This document shows, one piece after another, positions 15,442 to 24,246 of a stretch of 64,000 nucleotides of DNA. The DNA is taken from NCBI GenBank assembly GCA_026399755.1, contig JAPLQI010000052.1, positions 93,492-157,491 on the forward strand, given 5' to 3'. The position numbers were made by a program, and so were the translations under genes. Source of the stretch: Pseudomonadota bacterium (GTDB lineage: Bacteria > Pseudomonadota > Gammaproteobacteria > Burkholderiales > Chitinibacteraceae). Under the pieces are notes generated by a model that made no database searches, had not been told where the DNA came from, and was given only the letters and a program-made list of their open reading frames with translations. The first letter of the stretch is position 1. Every line of letters starts with the position of its first letter.

Positions 15442-16308
15442 TCACTTAAACACCGCCACAACATAACTCAGCGTATTCGGATGCGCAGGCCACGGATTCT
15501 TGCCGTGAGGGTAAACGCCCTTACCCAGCCCATATAAATTTGCGCTGGCGTGGCTATCACAAACATCATGATGCTTGTGCCTTGGGGACAGCAAAAACCG
15601 CGTGCCGATGCAGCCAGGGGTTAGCTCGGCAGAGCTTTGGTAGGCGGTGCCGTGTGCTCGGTTTAGTTCGGTCCTGAACACGCGAGCAGCATTGTAATAG
15701 GCGCTGCCACCCTCTCCCGTCAGTAAATCCCTTGCAGCTTTGGCTATATTTTTATGTTTTGCGGCATCGATGCCATCGACCGCACCGCTCTCGCCACGGG
15801 CTAGCATCTCTAGCGCTGTTTGCTGGGCGCTGTGGCCATGAATAATGGCCAGCTCAATATCATTCAATAATCGATCTTTGGCCCCCCGATCGACGCGCCA
15901 TAAGCGATCAGATAAGCGTAAACCATCGGCCTGCCGGAATTCATGCACAAAGCGCACGGCATCATGATTAATCCGCGATACAGATTGCTGATCTTTAAAT
16001 GGCGAGCTGCCCAAAGCTGCAGCCTCAGGCAGTGTTTTATCCAGCAGCTGGTTTTTCTCTTTGGCTACTCGGTCTATTTTTTGAGTAATTTGCTCTCGCA
16101 GCGCAGGTAATTGGCTTAATGCAACCACATCGCCATTGATAGCGGCTGCAGTAATCTGCTCTTCAATATCGTCAGCTGCTTGCTGGTAAATCGCTAGCAG
16201 TGCGGCTAGGGTTTCAGCGTCCAGCTCGTTCATTGCCGCTTGCGCTAGCAGCGATGCGGCATGGATTTCTTCTGCAATAGTTTGAGTGCCTGGCATTAAA
16301 ACGCCCAC
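15442..16308 (-). CDS. Phage head morphogenesis protein (Mu gpF / SPP1 gp7 family)
   Basis: 288 residues. The C-terminal part has FRTELNRAHGTAYQSSAEL, LSPRHKHHDVCDSHASANLYG and NPWPAHPNTLSYVVAVF, the His/Cys/Asp pattern of the Mu F domain. The N-terminal half is helical and probably binds the portal or procapsid. It acts in early head assembly. In most phages this gene directly follows the portal; here the lysis cassette separates the two. The alternative start at MPGTQTI (16293) is also possible. Confidence 0.85.
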   Translation of the reverse strand: MGVLMPGTQTIAEEIHAASLLAQAAMNELDAETLAALLAIYQQAADDIEEQITAAAINGDVVALSQLPALREQITQKIDRVAKEKNQLLDKTLPEAAALGSSPFKDQQSVSRINHDAVRFVHEFRQADGLRLSDRLWRVDRGAKDRLLNDIELAIIHGHSAQQTALEMLARGESGAVDGIDAAKHKNIAKAARDLLTGEGGSAYYNAARVFRTELNRAHGTAYQSSAELTPGCIGTRFLLSPRHKHHDVCDSHASANLYGLGKGVYPHGKNPWPAHPNTLSYVVAVFK

Positions 16309-16856
16309 CCTAAGCGCACGCGGGTTTCTATGCCCTGCTCGGCTTTATTCAGATCCAGCCCCAAGCGCACACGACCTAAATCTCGCTCTAGCCATAGGCC
16401 GGGCGCTTGCTGATTAACGCCGTAGCTGGCCCCTGCAGCCCAGCGTTTTGGCTCTGTAGGCATACCCTCAGTAGCGATAGGTAAATCGAGTGCGCTGATA
16501 ATTTCGCCATCGGGCGAACTGGCCACAACACGGCGGCCGTCTTCACCCCGCACTAGCGACAAATCCAAATGCACCGGCGCACAATCGCTGGCGAACAGCG
16601 GCTTGGGCTTGATGGCAATAGAAATACGACGCTCTTCCTTGCTGCCTGCAGGTAGTAAATGTGGGGCTTTAGGCGGGGAGAGAGTAAGGGCTGATCGCTG
16701 AAGCACTAAGCTGCCATCGGTTTGCTTAATCGCTGGCTTGGGTAAAGCATCTAAGGGCAGCACAGGCTGAAGCCATGCGTGCAAGCACAGTAGCCCGACA
16801 CCAAGGCTGACCATAAAAAGGATGCGTAAGGTTAAGGTTCGGTCTGTCATTCTCAT
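16296..16856 (-). CDS. Membrane-anchored phage protein of the lysis region, 186 aa
   Basis: A membrane helix at about residues 10-27 (ILFMVSLGVGLLCLHAWL) is followed by a long extracytoplasmic part with CAPVHLDLSLVRGEDGRRVVASSPDGE and a beta-rich C-terminus. It overlaps the endolysin stop by 4 bases, so it belongs to the lysis cassette. A spanin-like role is possible from position, but the coiled-coil expected of an i-spanin is absent. Function open. Confidence 0.65.
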   Translation of the reverse strand: MRMTDRTLTLRILFMVSLGVGLLCLHAWLQPVLPLDALPKPAIKQTDGSLVLQRSALTLSPPKAPHLLPAGSKEERRISIAIKPKPLFASDCAPVHLDLSLVRGEDGRRVVASSPDGEIISALDLPIATEGMPTEPKRWAAGASYGVNQQAPGLWLERDLGRVRLGLDLNKAEQGIETRVRLGWAF

Positions 16857-17320
16857 GTTTTTCTCTCACACATCGCGCGCTCTGCAGCACGGCGTTTCAC
16901 CAAGCCTGGCAAGACGCGCCCACCGGCATACACCCAACGGGATAATTCCGCGCAGGCCCCAGCGTAATCTGCTGCATTTAGCCGGCGAGCCACACCGCTG
17001 CCGCAGAATTTCTTACCGCCCACGTTAAACACAAAAGAAACCATGGCCGCGCGCTGGCCAACAGTCAGCGGCGCCTTAATGCAGCGATCGACATCCGCAT
17101 TTGCCTCGAGCAAATCCTGCTGCAGTAATACCTGGCACCGCTCTGCGGTGTAGCGCTGGCCAAGCTTTACCTCTGGCCCAGTGTGGCCAATGCAGGCAGT
17201 GGGAACACCAATAGGGTCTAAATAGGTCTGCCGTATTTCACCCTCAAATGTGGCTAGAAGAGCAGCAGCTATTACGGTGACTGCAGACGCAGAAGCGGCA
17301 ATATGGCGCGAATTAATCAT
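16853..17320 (-). CDS. Endolysin, GH24 lysozyme with N-terminal signal-anchor
   Basis: The start MINSRHIAASASAVTVIAAALLA gives a weakly hydrophobic, Ala-rich N-terminus like a signal-arrest-release segment. FEGEIRQTYLDPIGVPTACIGHTG carries the catalytic Glu, Asp and Thr of T4/P21-type lysozymes, and VSFVFNVGG and GLVKRRAAER are family landmarks. It hydrolyses peptidoglycan in the periplasm at the end of infection. ATG at 17320 is chosen because AAGGA lies 8 bases upstream; longer in-frame starts reach back to 17389 inside the holin gene. Confidence 0.9.
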   Translation of the reverse strand: MINSRHIAASASAVTVIAAALLATFEGEIRQTYLDPIGVPTACIGHTGPEVKLGQRYTAERCQVLLQQDLLEANADVDRCIKAPLTVGQRAAMVSFVFNVGGKKFCGSGVARRLNAADYAGACAELSRWVYAGGRVLPGLVKRRAAERAMCERKT

Positions 17321-17519
17321 CAGCGCTGTCCTTGTCATCGACAGAGAGAGGGCTAGATGCTCGCCAATGCTTACGCACCAACCAGGCAATCTGCAAAATC
17401 AGGTAAACAAGGGTGGCGAATTGAATCCAGTCATTCATAGACCAAGATCCAAACCCAGACAGCAGGAGCGTCAGGGCAGTTTTTGCCGATACGGCGGAGG
17501 GGGATTCGTCTTTAAACAT
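17313..17519 (-). CDS. Putative holin, 68 aa
   Basis: One clear membrane helix (about 32-49, WIQFATLVYLILQIAWLV) follows a weaker hydrophobic stretch (ALTLLLSGFG), and the C-terminus is charged (VRKHWRASSPLSVDDKD). It lies directly upstream of the endolysin and overlaps its start, the usual place of a holin. Size and charge fit. The call rests on position and topology. Confidence 0.7.
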   Translation of the reverse strand: MFKDESPSAVSAKTALTLLLSGFGSWSMNDWIQFATLVYLILQIAWLVRKHWRASSPLSVDDKDSADD

Positions 17520-17563
17520 GGGCAGGATCTGGCTATGGATTCCCGCCCATCATCTATGCGATT

Positions 17564-17590
17564 GGCAAGCCTAAAAAGGCACCAAAAGCA
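17564..17590 (-). promoter_or_regulatory. Repeated 20-bp phage motif, copy 2 (lysis)
   Basis: CTAAAAAGGCACCAAAAGCA at 17571-17590 is identical to the copy before the capsid gene. It lies about 45 bases upstream of the holin start, just after the stop of the 17595 gene. A late-promoter element is the simplest reading. Confidence 0.55.
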
Positions 17591-17594
17591 AGCA

Positions 17595-17867
17595 TTAGCT
17601 TTTAGCCTGACTCCCTTTTAAAACCTCTTCTGCCATCCAGTCTAGGCGTAAGTTGCGGCTGGCAACCACCTTGCCAAGCAAAGGATCAAGGCGCTTCATA
17701 ATGGCAATACGATGTGCATCGTGCTCTGAAAAAGTCGCCAGTTTATTACCACAAAAAAGATATTCAGCAATCTCTCGAATCACTCCGGAGCTTGCGTTTG
17801 CAATACTTTGCAATTCTTTTTTATTCAGGCTGCTAATAAATTCTTCAAGGCTATTTACGGCATTCAT
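17595..17867 (-). CDS. Hypothetical prophage protein, about 90 aa
   Basis: A helical soluble protein (NAVNSLEEFISSLNKKELQS, HDAHRIAIMKRLDPLLGKVVASRNLRLDWMAEEVL). The start is uncertain: ATG at 17867 is given, but in-frame ATGs at 17903 and 17924 are possible and none has a strong ribosome site. It lies between a terminator and the lysis motif, and so may be expressed on its own. No known family recognised. Confidence 0.5.
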   Translation of the reverse strand: MNAVNSLEEFISSLNKKELQSIANASSGVIREIAEYLFCGNKLATFSEHDAHRIAIMKRLDPLLGKVVASRNLRLDWMAEEVLKGSQAKS

Positions 17868-17992
17868 TTGTATGTTCTGCGTTGCTTTGGAATGAACACA
17901 CATTCGCTCTTGTGCCCATAACATGCAAGTCACATCTTGTTGATTTCTAATGAATTTTCAAACAAATAGCTTTAGTTGCATAAATAATAAAA

Positions 17993-18017
17993 CGCCCCAG
18001 TCAAGTGAGCTGGGGCG
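17993..18017 (-). terminator. Intrinsic terminator after the 18077 gene
   Basis: The stem CGCCCCAG/CTGGGGCG has a 9-base loop and is followed, reading leftward, by TTTTATTATTT. Its stem closely resembles that of the terminator at 24247-24280. Confidence 0.82.
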
Positions 18018-18076
18018 GGAGATGCGGCGTAGTTATCTACAGGTTTTCCACAGAAAACAGTGGATAAATTCCCCTA

Positions 18077-18298
18077 CTAGGGCATCTCAATATCCGTTAC
18101 CTTCGTTTGGAATACCAAGTAAATTTCCCGCTTTATTTGCTCGGCACTAGAAACAGAAGGGTGACAAAGATGCTCTTTAAAATTTGGGCCACTAACAAAT
18201 ATCGAGCCCCCATTTTTATGCACATTGTGTGAGCACGACTCTCCTTTGTCATTCTCACCCTTTGCAATAAAAAGCAGCTCTCGTTTTGAACGCACCAT
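18077..18298 (-). CDS. Hypothetical prophage protein, 73 aa
   Basis: A basic protein with two Cys and four His (SCSHNVHKNGGSIFVSGPNFKEHLCHPSVSS) that could bind a metal. AAAGGAAA lies about 7 bases before the ATG, which supports translation. It is followed by a terminator, so it may close the packaging operon or be an independent small gene. Function unknown. Confidence 0.6.
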   Translation of the reverse strand: MVRSKRELLFIAKGENDKGESCSHNVHKNGGSIFVSGPNFKEHLCHPSVSSAEQIKREIYLVFQTKVTDIEMP

Positions 18299-18375
18299 AA
18301 TTAAAATTTCCTTTAATTCTCATTATGCAGAGATTTTCCACTTTGGCTTTAATTGTACGCTTTTAAAGAAGTTTA

Positions 18376-19716
18376 CTAATTAGAAACACTGGTCCCACTT
18401 TCCCCTTTTCGGCCATTCCCTGGCGTAATTTTCACCGTAGGAATTGGGTCCTCATTTGGGTATGGATCCAAGTTCTTTGCCTCCCACTGCCGGCGCTTCT
18501 CTACAGTCGCAGGATCGTAACCCAGCTCTTGATATACCATGCCCTGCGGCAGGCCAACCGCACGCAATTTCAGCGCGCGATCGACTGTCTGGCTAAGCGA
18601 TTCGGTGCGGCGCTCGGCGAAGCTGATCGTGAAATCAAAGGCATCTGGGTTTAGGCCGCGAAATAGGAGCTGTAATCTAAATGCTTGGGCATAACCAAAG
18701 GCCAGCGTGTCTTGTAGCACGTCAACTTCATCGTAATAGTCGCGCTTGAGGTCTTCTAAGATATCCCGTGCCATACCATCCGTGTAACCCATCAGACCCT
18801 TAGGCAGGGGCGAGCCCGCAAAGAAGCAATCCATCAGATGTACTACATCGCCGATCTGGTCCAGATTGGCATCGCCCTGAATTGGCGTAACGCCGCCTTT
18901 TTTATTGCTGTAGTAATCCGTCACTACACCATGGGCCTGATCGGCTTCTACCGTCGCACGATACGCTGTCAGCGCAGCATCATCAGCTCCCTCCAAAACA
19001 TGAGCCATCCGCAAAGGTGCTCGCATCCGGCGGCGTAGAACTAAATCTTCTTCGGTCATGACCAGCTTTTGCCAAGCGGGGCGGCTGGCATCTAGAAACG
19101 GGCGGCCCATGCTGCCGTAATCGTCAAAATTATCCGGATCAAAACGCAAAAGGAGCAGCTGCCACAGCGGGAAGGTGGCAAGGGCTTTGCCTGTCTGCAG
19201 ATCAAACTGCACATAGGCCTGCGCTGGGTCGGCAAACCGGCCCGAGGCGCCCACATTGGGTTTGATTGTTTCGCTCGGCATGCGCACGGCGGCGGTGATA
19301 TTCATTTCATCATCCAGCACAAACTGCAGTGGAAGATTCCCTTCTTTAACCAAGCCCTGCGCGTCTGATTTCAGCTTTTCAACCCTATTGAGCTGTAGCC
19401 TACGCTGGAATGATTTCCACTCTTTAGCGATCACATCACTGGCTTCGGCCTGCTGCAATACCAAGCCGCCCTTTACCGTATCACGGGCAATTTTGCTGTG
19501 AATGCGCTTTACGCGGCCATCTCGCCTATCCATATCCCGAATATGCAGAATGGTTGCCCGCAGGCTGTAATCTACCTGCAGCGCGGTATAGAGGCGCTTG
19601 GCCTGATCTTCTGGCGTGGCACGTCGGCCAGATTCTGAAGTTGGGCGGGTTTCCTCACCAGGCTGATGCGTATCCGCTGTCGGCTTTTTAGCAAACCATC
19701 GATCAAGAATTCCCAT
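18376..19716 (-). CDS. Phage portal protein, about 446 aa
   Basis: Features typical of portals are DYSLRATILHIRDMDRRDGRVKR, KSDAQGLVKEGNLPLQFVLD, LLLLRFDPDNFDDYGSMGRPFLD and a C-terminal helical region ending in a flexible tail. Length fits. It forms the dodecameric channel for DNA packaging. ATG at 19716 has GGGGTGG just upstream. It follows the large terminase after two small genes, which is the canonical order. Confidence 0.85.
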   Translation of the reverse strand: MGILDRWFAKKPTADTHQPGEETRPTSESGRRATPEDQAKRLYTALQVDYSLRATILHIRDMDRRDGRVKRIHSKIARDTVKGGLVLQQAEASDVIAKEWKSFQRRLQLNRVEKLKSDAQGLVKEGNLPLQFVLDDEMNITAAVRMPSETIKPNVGASGRFADPAQAYVQFDLQTGKALATFPLWQLLLLRFDPDNFDDYGSMGRPFLDASRPAWQKLVMTEEDLVLRRRMRAPLRMAHVLEGADDAALTAYRATVEADQAHGVVTDYYSNKKGGVTPIQGDANLDQIGDVVHLMDCFFAGSPLPKGLMGYTDGMARDILEDLKRDYYDEVDVLQDTLAFGYAQAFRLQLLFRGLNPDAFDFTISFAERRTESLSQTVDRALKLRAVGLPQGMVYQELGYDPATVEKRRQWEAKNLDPYPNEDPIPTVKITPGNGRKGESGTSVSN

Positions 19717-19942
19717 GCACCACCCCATTTACCGTTACGTTTTTAATCGCTCGCAGCCCGTCAACCATTCCCAGTCTATGCAGCTCTTTTAAGAAATCCA
19801 TCGCTTCAGGGATATGCTCTTTTAACAGCGCCGCCCGCGAGGCCACAGCGGCTTTCTCTTTATCAGTCAAAGGCACAAGCACTATCGCAGGCTGATTACT
19901 CTGCGTGGGCATTTGCCGTGTAGAACCCTTGTAATTACTCAT
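19703..19942 (-). CDS. Small phage protein between terminase and portal, 79 aa
   Basis: A Gln/Ser/Thr-rich N-terminus is followed by a helical LTDKEKAAVASRAALLKEHIPEAMDFLKELHRLG segment. It overlaps both neighbours, so it is part of the packaging operon. No recognised domain; function unknown. Confidence 0.62.
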   Translation of the reverse strand: MSNYKGSTRQMPTQSNQPAIVLVPLTDKEKAAVASRAALLKEHIPEAMDFLKELHRLGMVDGLRAIKNVTVNGVVHGNS

Positions 19943-20103
19943 TTTCTATCCTGCGTAGGTGGACGCTCAATAGCGGGCAAGCGCAGCACCCATCGGGCAC
20001 GATCACGTACTTCCTTGGTCACTGCCCAGCCAAATGCGTCTGGGTCTAGAAATGATTTAACAAAATGTTCTAGCTCAGCGATGCGTTTCTCTTGTTCTGT
20101 CAT
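19939..20103 (-). CDS. Small phage protein, 54 aa
   Basis: It starts MTEQEKRIAELEHFVKSFLD at 20103, overlapping the terminase stop in an ATGA arrangement; a longer in-frame extension to 20193 would lie inside the terminase gene and is unlikely. The pattern DPDAFGWAVTKEVRDRARWVL is helical. Function unknown. Confidence 0.6.
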   Translation of the reverse strand: MTEQEKRIAELEHFVKSFLDPDAFGWAVTKEVRDRARWVLRLPAIERPPTQDRK

Positions 20104-21710
20104 GATCCCAGCCCCATTAATTGTTCCCGCGTTTGCACCCTGCTTTGAATCACTGTTGGCGCGCTGACTTGGCCCCGCGTCACCAGCGCCCACACGCCAG
20201 CACAGGCCGCATCAAATAAGTCATCACCGATTTTGATATCAGCCATTTTGTAACTTGAATAGCCAGCCTTGGTTGGCTCGCTCTTAATATTGGAAAGCTG
20301 GCGCACCAAGGTCATCCAGTCCGCATTCGTCGGATCTTCTTCATCAAAACTTGGAATCGCAGCCTGCCGATTATGAAAAGCAGCGCGCAGCGTGCTGGCC
20401 ATGCTGTGTTTAACCATGCCTTGAAAGCGAATCGGCGCGAATGGCCACTCTGTCCAGGTAGTCGCCGTGCTCTGGCCATCACCAATAGTACGGCGATCGA
20501 TATGCGTTAAGCCTTTCGCATAAAGCCTATCGTTTAGGCTAGTCATCATGCCGATACCGAAGGCATCGCCCATGGCGTAATCCGGCCTAAAGTAGTCCCA
20601 CAGGCCCAGCAGATCGTCTTCAACCACTCTGTCATCGGTGCCAGCTGGCCAAGTGCGGCAATAGATAATCACCACGTAATTGCCAATTTGCTCTGTAACC
20701 ACAAGTGCGGATTTAGACGCCGTGGCACTCTCGCCATGCCCGCTATGGTCATAACCAAAACTTAAAAGGCCGCGCTTCTTATAACGCTGCCCAGGCAAAG
20801 GCCCCGCCGCCTGCAGATTAGCAGAGAGACCAGTAGCAATGGCAAGCCGGATATACTTTTCCCAGATGTAATTGGTGGAGCGGGTATTGATGCAGAGAAA
20901 CTGCCGAATCCACTCTGATTCGGTTTGCTGAGCGCGCATATCCAGCGCCCAGGATTCATTCAAAATGCCCAGCTCTATACCCAGATAAATATCAACCGCC
21001 GAGAGCATCACGTACTGGCCGTTATCTACCAGCGCTTGCAGCACATCAGCACCTTTATAAACGCCAGTAATACGGATTTGCGGCTGAAATTTAGTTGTGG
21101 AGTCTGCCCCTAAGCGGCGGGCGGAACCCAGCATGGGCAAGAAACGGCTCATTAAGCGGTCTTGCGGGCAATCATCTACTTCATCAATCGACGCAAAGCT
21201 GATGGCATCGCCATCGATCTGGCTCATGATCCCGAAAGCCGTCGCTTTGCTGCCATTGGCAAACTGGTACTGCGTGTCCTTCATTTGCCTGCGGCCATTC
21301 TTTACGCCGATATAGGCCGTCAACATTTCAGAACGGCGGATGGCTTCCAAGTGATAGCCCAAACCAATCTGCGACTGCTGCAATCGCGGCGCAACAATCC
21401 CTTCTTCCTGATGGGGCGTCGTTGCTAAAAACTCCAAGGCATAAAGCTCTTTAACCGTGGTCTTACCTGTACGGCGGCAAGACACGTCGATTGAATTTGG
21501 ATGGTTGTCCATCTCAATGCATTTGAGCACCTGCATAGGGTCAAGCTCAACACCGTGCACATGCTTATGCCACAAGGCGTGCGGGCGCATTCCGGTTGCT
21601 TCATCCACCCGGCCGTAGCGCATGATTTCGATCTCGGCGCGGTTTTGAACAATCACCCGCTCCCGAGCGCTGATGCGCTCATTCGCCAAAGTGCTGCCCT
21701 GTTTCAGCAT
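20100..21710 (-). CDS. terL: Phage terminase large subunit, about 536 aa
   Basis: The ATPase domain has SCRRTGKTT as Walker A and ISFASIDEVDD as Walker B. The nuclease domain has FGYDHSGHGES, YAMGDAFGIGMM and DDLFDAACAGVWAL, which carry the metal-binding acids. The enzyme cuts concatemers and drives DNA into the procapsid. ATG at 21710 is chosen; an upstream in-frame start at 21752 would increase the overlap with the methyltransferase gene. The subfamily is not resolved. Confidence 0.9.
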   Translation of the reverse strand: MLKQGSTLANERISARERVIVQNRAEIEIMRYGRVDEATGMRPHALWHKHVHGVELDPMQVLKCIEMDNHPNSIDVSCRRTGKTTVKELYALEFLATTPHQEEGIVAPRLQQSQIGLGYHLEAIRRSEMLTAYIGVKNGRRQMKDTQYQFANGSKATAFGIMSQIDGDAISFASIDEVDDCPQDRLMSRFLPMLGSARRLGADSTTKFQPQIRITGVYKGADVLQALVDNGQYVMLSAVDIYLGIELGILNESWALDMRAQQTESEWIRQFLCINTRSTNYIWEKYIRLAIATGLSANLQAAGPLPGQRYKKRGLLSFGYDHSGHGESATASKSALVVTEQIGNYVVIIYCRTWPAGTDDRVVEDDLLGLWDYFRPDYAMGDAFGIGMMTSLNDRLYAKGLTHIDRRTIGDGQSTATTWTEWPFAPIRFQGMVKHSMASTLRAAFHNRQAAIPSFDEEDPTNADWMTLVRQLSNIKSEPTKAGYSSYKMADIKIGDDLFDAACAGVWALVTRGQVSAPTVIQSRVQTREQLMGLGS

Positions 21711-22890
21711 GCACAGCCTGCAGGCCCGTAAAGGTTTGCCAGCGCTGCACAATCACATCCACATAGCGTGGGTCTAGCTCCATTAGCCGTGCATGGCGGC
21801 CCAGTTTCTGGCAGGCAATTAAAGTGCTGCCGGATCCGCCAAACAGGTCCAAGACAATATCGCCGCCACGGCTGCTATTACTGATGGGATAACTCATCAG
21901 CTCGACGGGCTTCATCGTGGGGTGGATATCATTACGGGAGGGGCGATCAAATCGCCAGACTGTGGTTTGTTTGCGATCGGCATACCAGCGGTGAGAGCCG
22001 GTCGGCTTCCAACCATAGAGCACCGGCTCATGCTGCCAGTGATAATCCTGACGCCCCAATACCAGCGATTGCTTTAGCCAAATGCAGCACTGCGCCAGCT
22101 TAAAACCAGCATCCAGCATCGCCTTTCTAAAGTTCATACCCTCGCTATCGGCATGGAATACATAAAGGCCCGCGCCATCTTTAGCAAAGGCAAACATCCC
22201 AGCATAGGCATCGAGCAGGAAACGATAAAAATCACCATCTTTCATCGCATCATTTGCAATCGTCAGTTTGTCTTTAGTCTTACCCTCATAAGCCACGTTA
22301 TAGGGCGGATCCGTCACCACCAGATCAGCTAAATAGCCATTCATCAATGTGGCGATATGATCCAGATTGGTGCTATCGCCACAAAGCAGACGGTGCGGCC
22401 CCAAAATCCACAGATCGCCAGGCTTGCTATATGCCTCATCAGGCACCGCTGGGGCATCATCCTCATCACATAGCCCTTCCTCATTCAGCTCGGGTAAAAA
22501 GCGGGCCAGATCTTCTTCATCAAAGCCAATCAGCGAGAGATCAAACTCCATATCCCGCAAAGCGCCCAGCTCAATTTCCAGCAAGCCCTTATCCCAGCCA
22601 GCATTCATGGCCAGCTGGTTATCAGCAAGGATATAAGCCCGTTTCTGCGCCTCGCTCATATGCGATAGCTCAATCACGGGGATCTCGCTCATACTGCGCT
22701 TGGCAGCCGCCAGCACCCGGCCATGCCCCGCAATAATGCCGTTTGTGCCATCTACTAAAACAGGGTTAGTCCAGCCAAACTCATCAAATGAGCGGCCAAT
22801 TTGCTCGATCTGCTCTGCAGAATGGGTGCGGGCATTATTTGCGTAAGGGATCAGATCCGCGATTGGGCGGTATTCAATAAAAAGCTTCAT
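21679..22890 (-). CDS. ParB-like domain fused to DNA methyltransferase, 403 aa
   Basis: Residues 1-130 are a ParB/Srx-like domain (YANNARTHSAEQIEQIGRSFDEFGWTNPVLVD, GHGRVLAAAK). The C-terminal part is an amino-methyltransferase with VVTDPPYNVAYEG and DLFGGSGSTLIACQKLGRHARLMELDPRYVDV. Such fusions are common beside phage terminases and methylate adenine or N4-cytosine in DNA, perhaps to protect it from host restriction or to mark packaging. The target site cannot be read from the sequence. Confidence 0.9.
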   Translation of the reverse strand: MKLFIEYRPIADLIPYANNARTHSAEQIEQIGRSFDEFGWTNPVLVDGTNGIIAGHGRVLAAAKRSMSEIPVIELSHMSEAQKRAYILADNQLAMNAGWDKGLLEIELGALRDMEFDLSLIGFDEEDLARFLPELNEEGLCDEDDAPAVPDEAYSKPGDLWILGPHRLLCGDSTNLDHIATLMNGYLADLVVTDPPYNVAYEGKTKDKLTIANDAMKDGDFYRFLLDAYAGMFAFAKDGAGLYVFHADSEGMNFRKAMLDAGFKLAQCCIWLKQSLVLGRQDYHWQHEPVLYGWKPTGSHRWYADRKQTTVWRFDRPSRNDIHPTMKPVELMSYPISNSSRGGDIVLDLFGGSGSTLIACQKLGRHARLMELDPRYVDVIVQRWQTFTGLQAVHAETGQHFGE

Positions 22891-23240
22891 TTTTTTACAC
22901 CAAGGATGTCTTTGATACGCTGCTGAAGCGCTGATTTAGCAAAGGGGTGGACGCTGCCGTCCGGATAGATCAGATGCAAGGCAATCGCTCGGCGAAGCAA
23001 TACCTTGGTGGGGCCAATATCAAGGCCAGCCAAAGATGCAACGTCTTCCTCGCTATATTTGACGTAGGTCCACAGGCTTTTCCACTCTTTAGGCTCAAGC
23101 TCAATAGGCTGCACAAGCTCAATATTTGGCCAGACGGCAATAATCTTTTGCAGACCTCGGTCTTCAAGCATGAGTAAGGTTGCTTCGATTTCCCGAGCCT
23201 CTTTCGCTCGGATCTCTGCAATAAGGATTTTAAAATTCAC
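22887..23240 (-). CDS. Phage protein upstream of the methyltransferase, 117 aa
   Basis: Charged, helical protein (EIRAKEAREIEATLLMLEDRG, VASLAGLDIGPTKVLLRRAIALHLIYPDGSVHPFAKSALQQRIKDIL). The C-terminal half could hold a helix-turn-helix. It has four-base overlaps with both neighbours. A small-terminase or regulatory role is possible; neither is shown. Confidence 0.62.
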   Translation of the reverse strand: MNFKILIAEIRAKEAREIEATLLMLEDRGLQKIIAVWPNIELVQPIELEPKEWKSLWTYVKYSEEDVASLAGLDIGPTKVLLRRAIALHLIYPDGSVHPFAKSALQQRIKDILGVKK

Positions 23241-24190
23241 TGCCCACCACCGTTTTCCCGCTGATATTCAATCAGCACCGGATCACGGGCGGCATTAGCC
23301 TTGGCTTTGCCCATCTTTTCAACGAGGGCAGCCAGGCTATTAGCTTGCTGAGTCATAAAGTCAGTCACCGCCTCGCGCTGATCTCCGGCGTTTTTAAGCT
23401 GCCCCATGTCCTGGGCTTTTTCATCGACAATCTTCGGTGTCATGCCCAGATCAGCCATGCTCATATTGTTGCGGCTCAAGAATTCGGCCAGCGGTTTGAG
23501 TAGCGGATGGGCCTCAATATTGATGATCTGCGTTGTTTCGCCAGTCTGCGGATCAGCAAACTGCGCTAATTTCAGATTGCCCTCCTTATCGGTAAACCAC
23601 TCTGGATTTCGAATGGCAACGCCATCAGCGAGAATGGTCTGCAGCATCTGCTGCACCATGGCCAAGGTTGCTGCCTGCATGCCGCTGAAAATCCCTGTGA
23701 GGTGCCGTGGGTCTTTTTGCTCAAAAGCAGCATGGGTTTTCATAAACAACATGGTTTGCTTTTCGCAGGCAGGCTGAGTAGCGCAGTAATCGCGGTCTAC
23801 TTTGCAGCCGGAGCAAAAGGCATAGCCATCAGGCTTGGCAGGAAAGTAAGTGGCAGTTTTAGCCGCCAAACCATGGCGCATGGCATTAAAGCGCGTGCGC
23901 AGGGATTCTTCTGACGTGGGATGGCCTTGCAGATTGGCGGCCGTTGCGGCTTTGCCCTCCGCAGTCCTAGGGCCAGTAGCATTCTTCCAGGCTTTAAAGA
24001 GGCTTTTTTCAAACGAGGCCTGTTCGACATCGTTTTTACAATACGGGCAGGGAGAAAAGTAGCGAAACGGGTGATGCTCAAGCTCAGGCGCATCAATCAC
24101 CTGCGCCGGAGCCACCTTAAACGTATGGCTGCACGGGGCGCAGCGGAAGGTAATGCGAGCAACAGGAAGGGAAAGATTATGTTTAGCCAT
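23237..24190 (-). CDS. Zinc-finger phage protein at the head of the packaging operon, about 317 aa
   Basis: Four Cys motifs form two likely zinc sites: FRCAPCSHTF with CPYCKND near the N-terminus, and FCSGCKVDRDYCATQPACEK near residues 135-155. The stretch GPRTAEGKAATAANLQGH with RFNAMRHGL resembles proteobacterial proteins with an RTxxGKxxSxxNAxKHGL motif. It is the first gene after the terminator and 20-bp motif at 24213-24280. A DNA-recognition (small terminase) role would fit its place but is inference. ATG at 24190 is preferred. Confidence 0.68.
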   Translation of the reverse strand: MAKHNLSLPVARITFRCAPCSHTFKVAPAQVIDAPELEHHPFRYFSPCPYCKNDVEQASFEKSLFKAWKNATGPRTAEGKAATAANLQGHPTSEESLRTRFNAMRHGLAAKTATYFPAKPDGYAFCSGCKVDRDYCATQPACEKQTMLFMKTHAAFEQKDPRHLTGIFSGMQAATLAMVQQMLQTILADGVAIRNPEWFTDKEGNLKLAQFADPQTGETTQIINIEAHPLLKPLAEFLSRNNMSMADLGMTPKIVDEKAQDMGQLKNAGDQREAVTDFMTQQANSLAALVEKMGKAKANAARDPVLIEYQRENGGGQ

Positions 24191-24212
24191 GCTGGGCATA
24201 TTGCGCCAGCAA

Positions 24213-24238
24213 GGCAAGTCAAAAAAGGCACCAAAGCC
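24213..24238 (-). promoter_or_regulatory. Repeated 20-bp phage motif, copy 3 (packaging)
   Basis: GGCAAGTCAAAAAAGGCACC followed by AAAGCC is a variant of the motif at 10641 and 17571. It lies 23 bases upstream of the first packaging gene and directly after a terminator, the best context for a promoter among the three copies. Confidence 0.5.
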
Positions 24239-24246
24239 GCCAAAAA

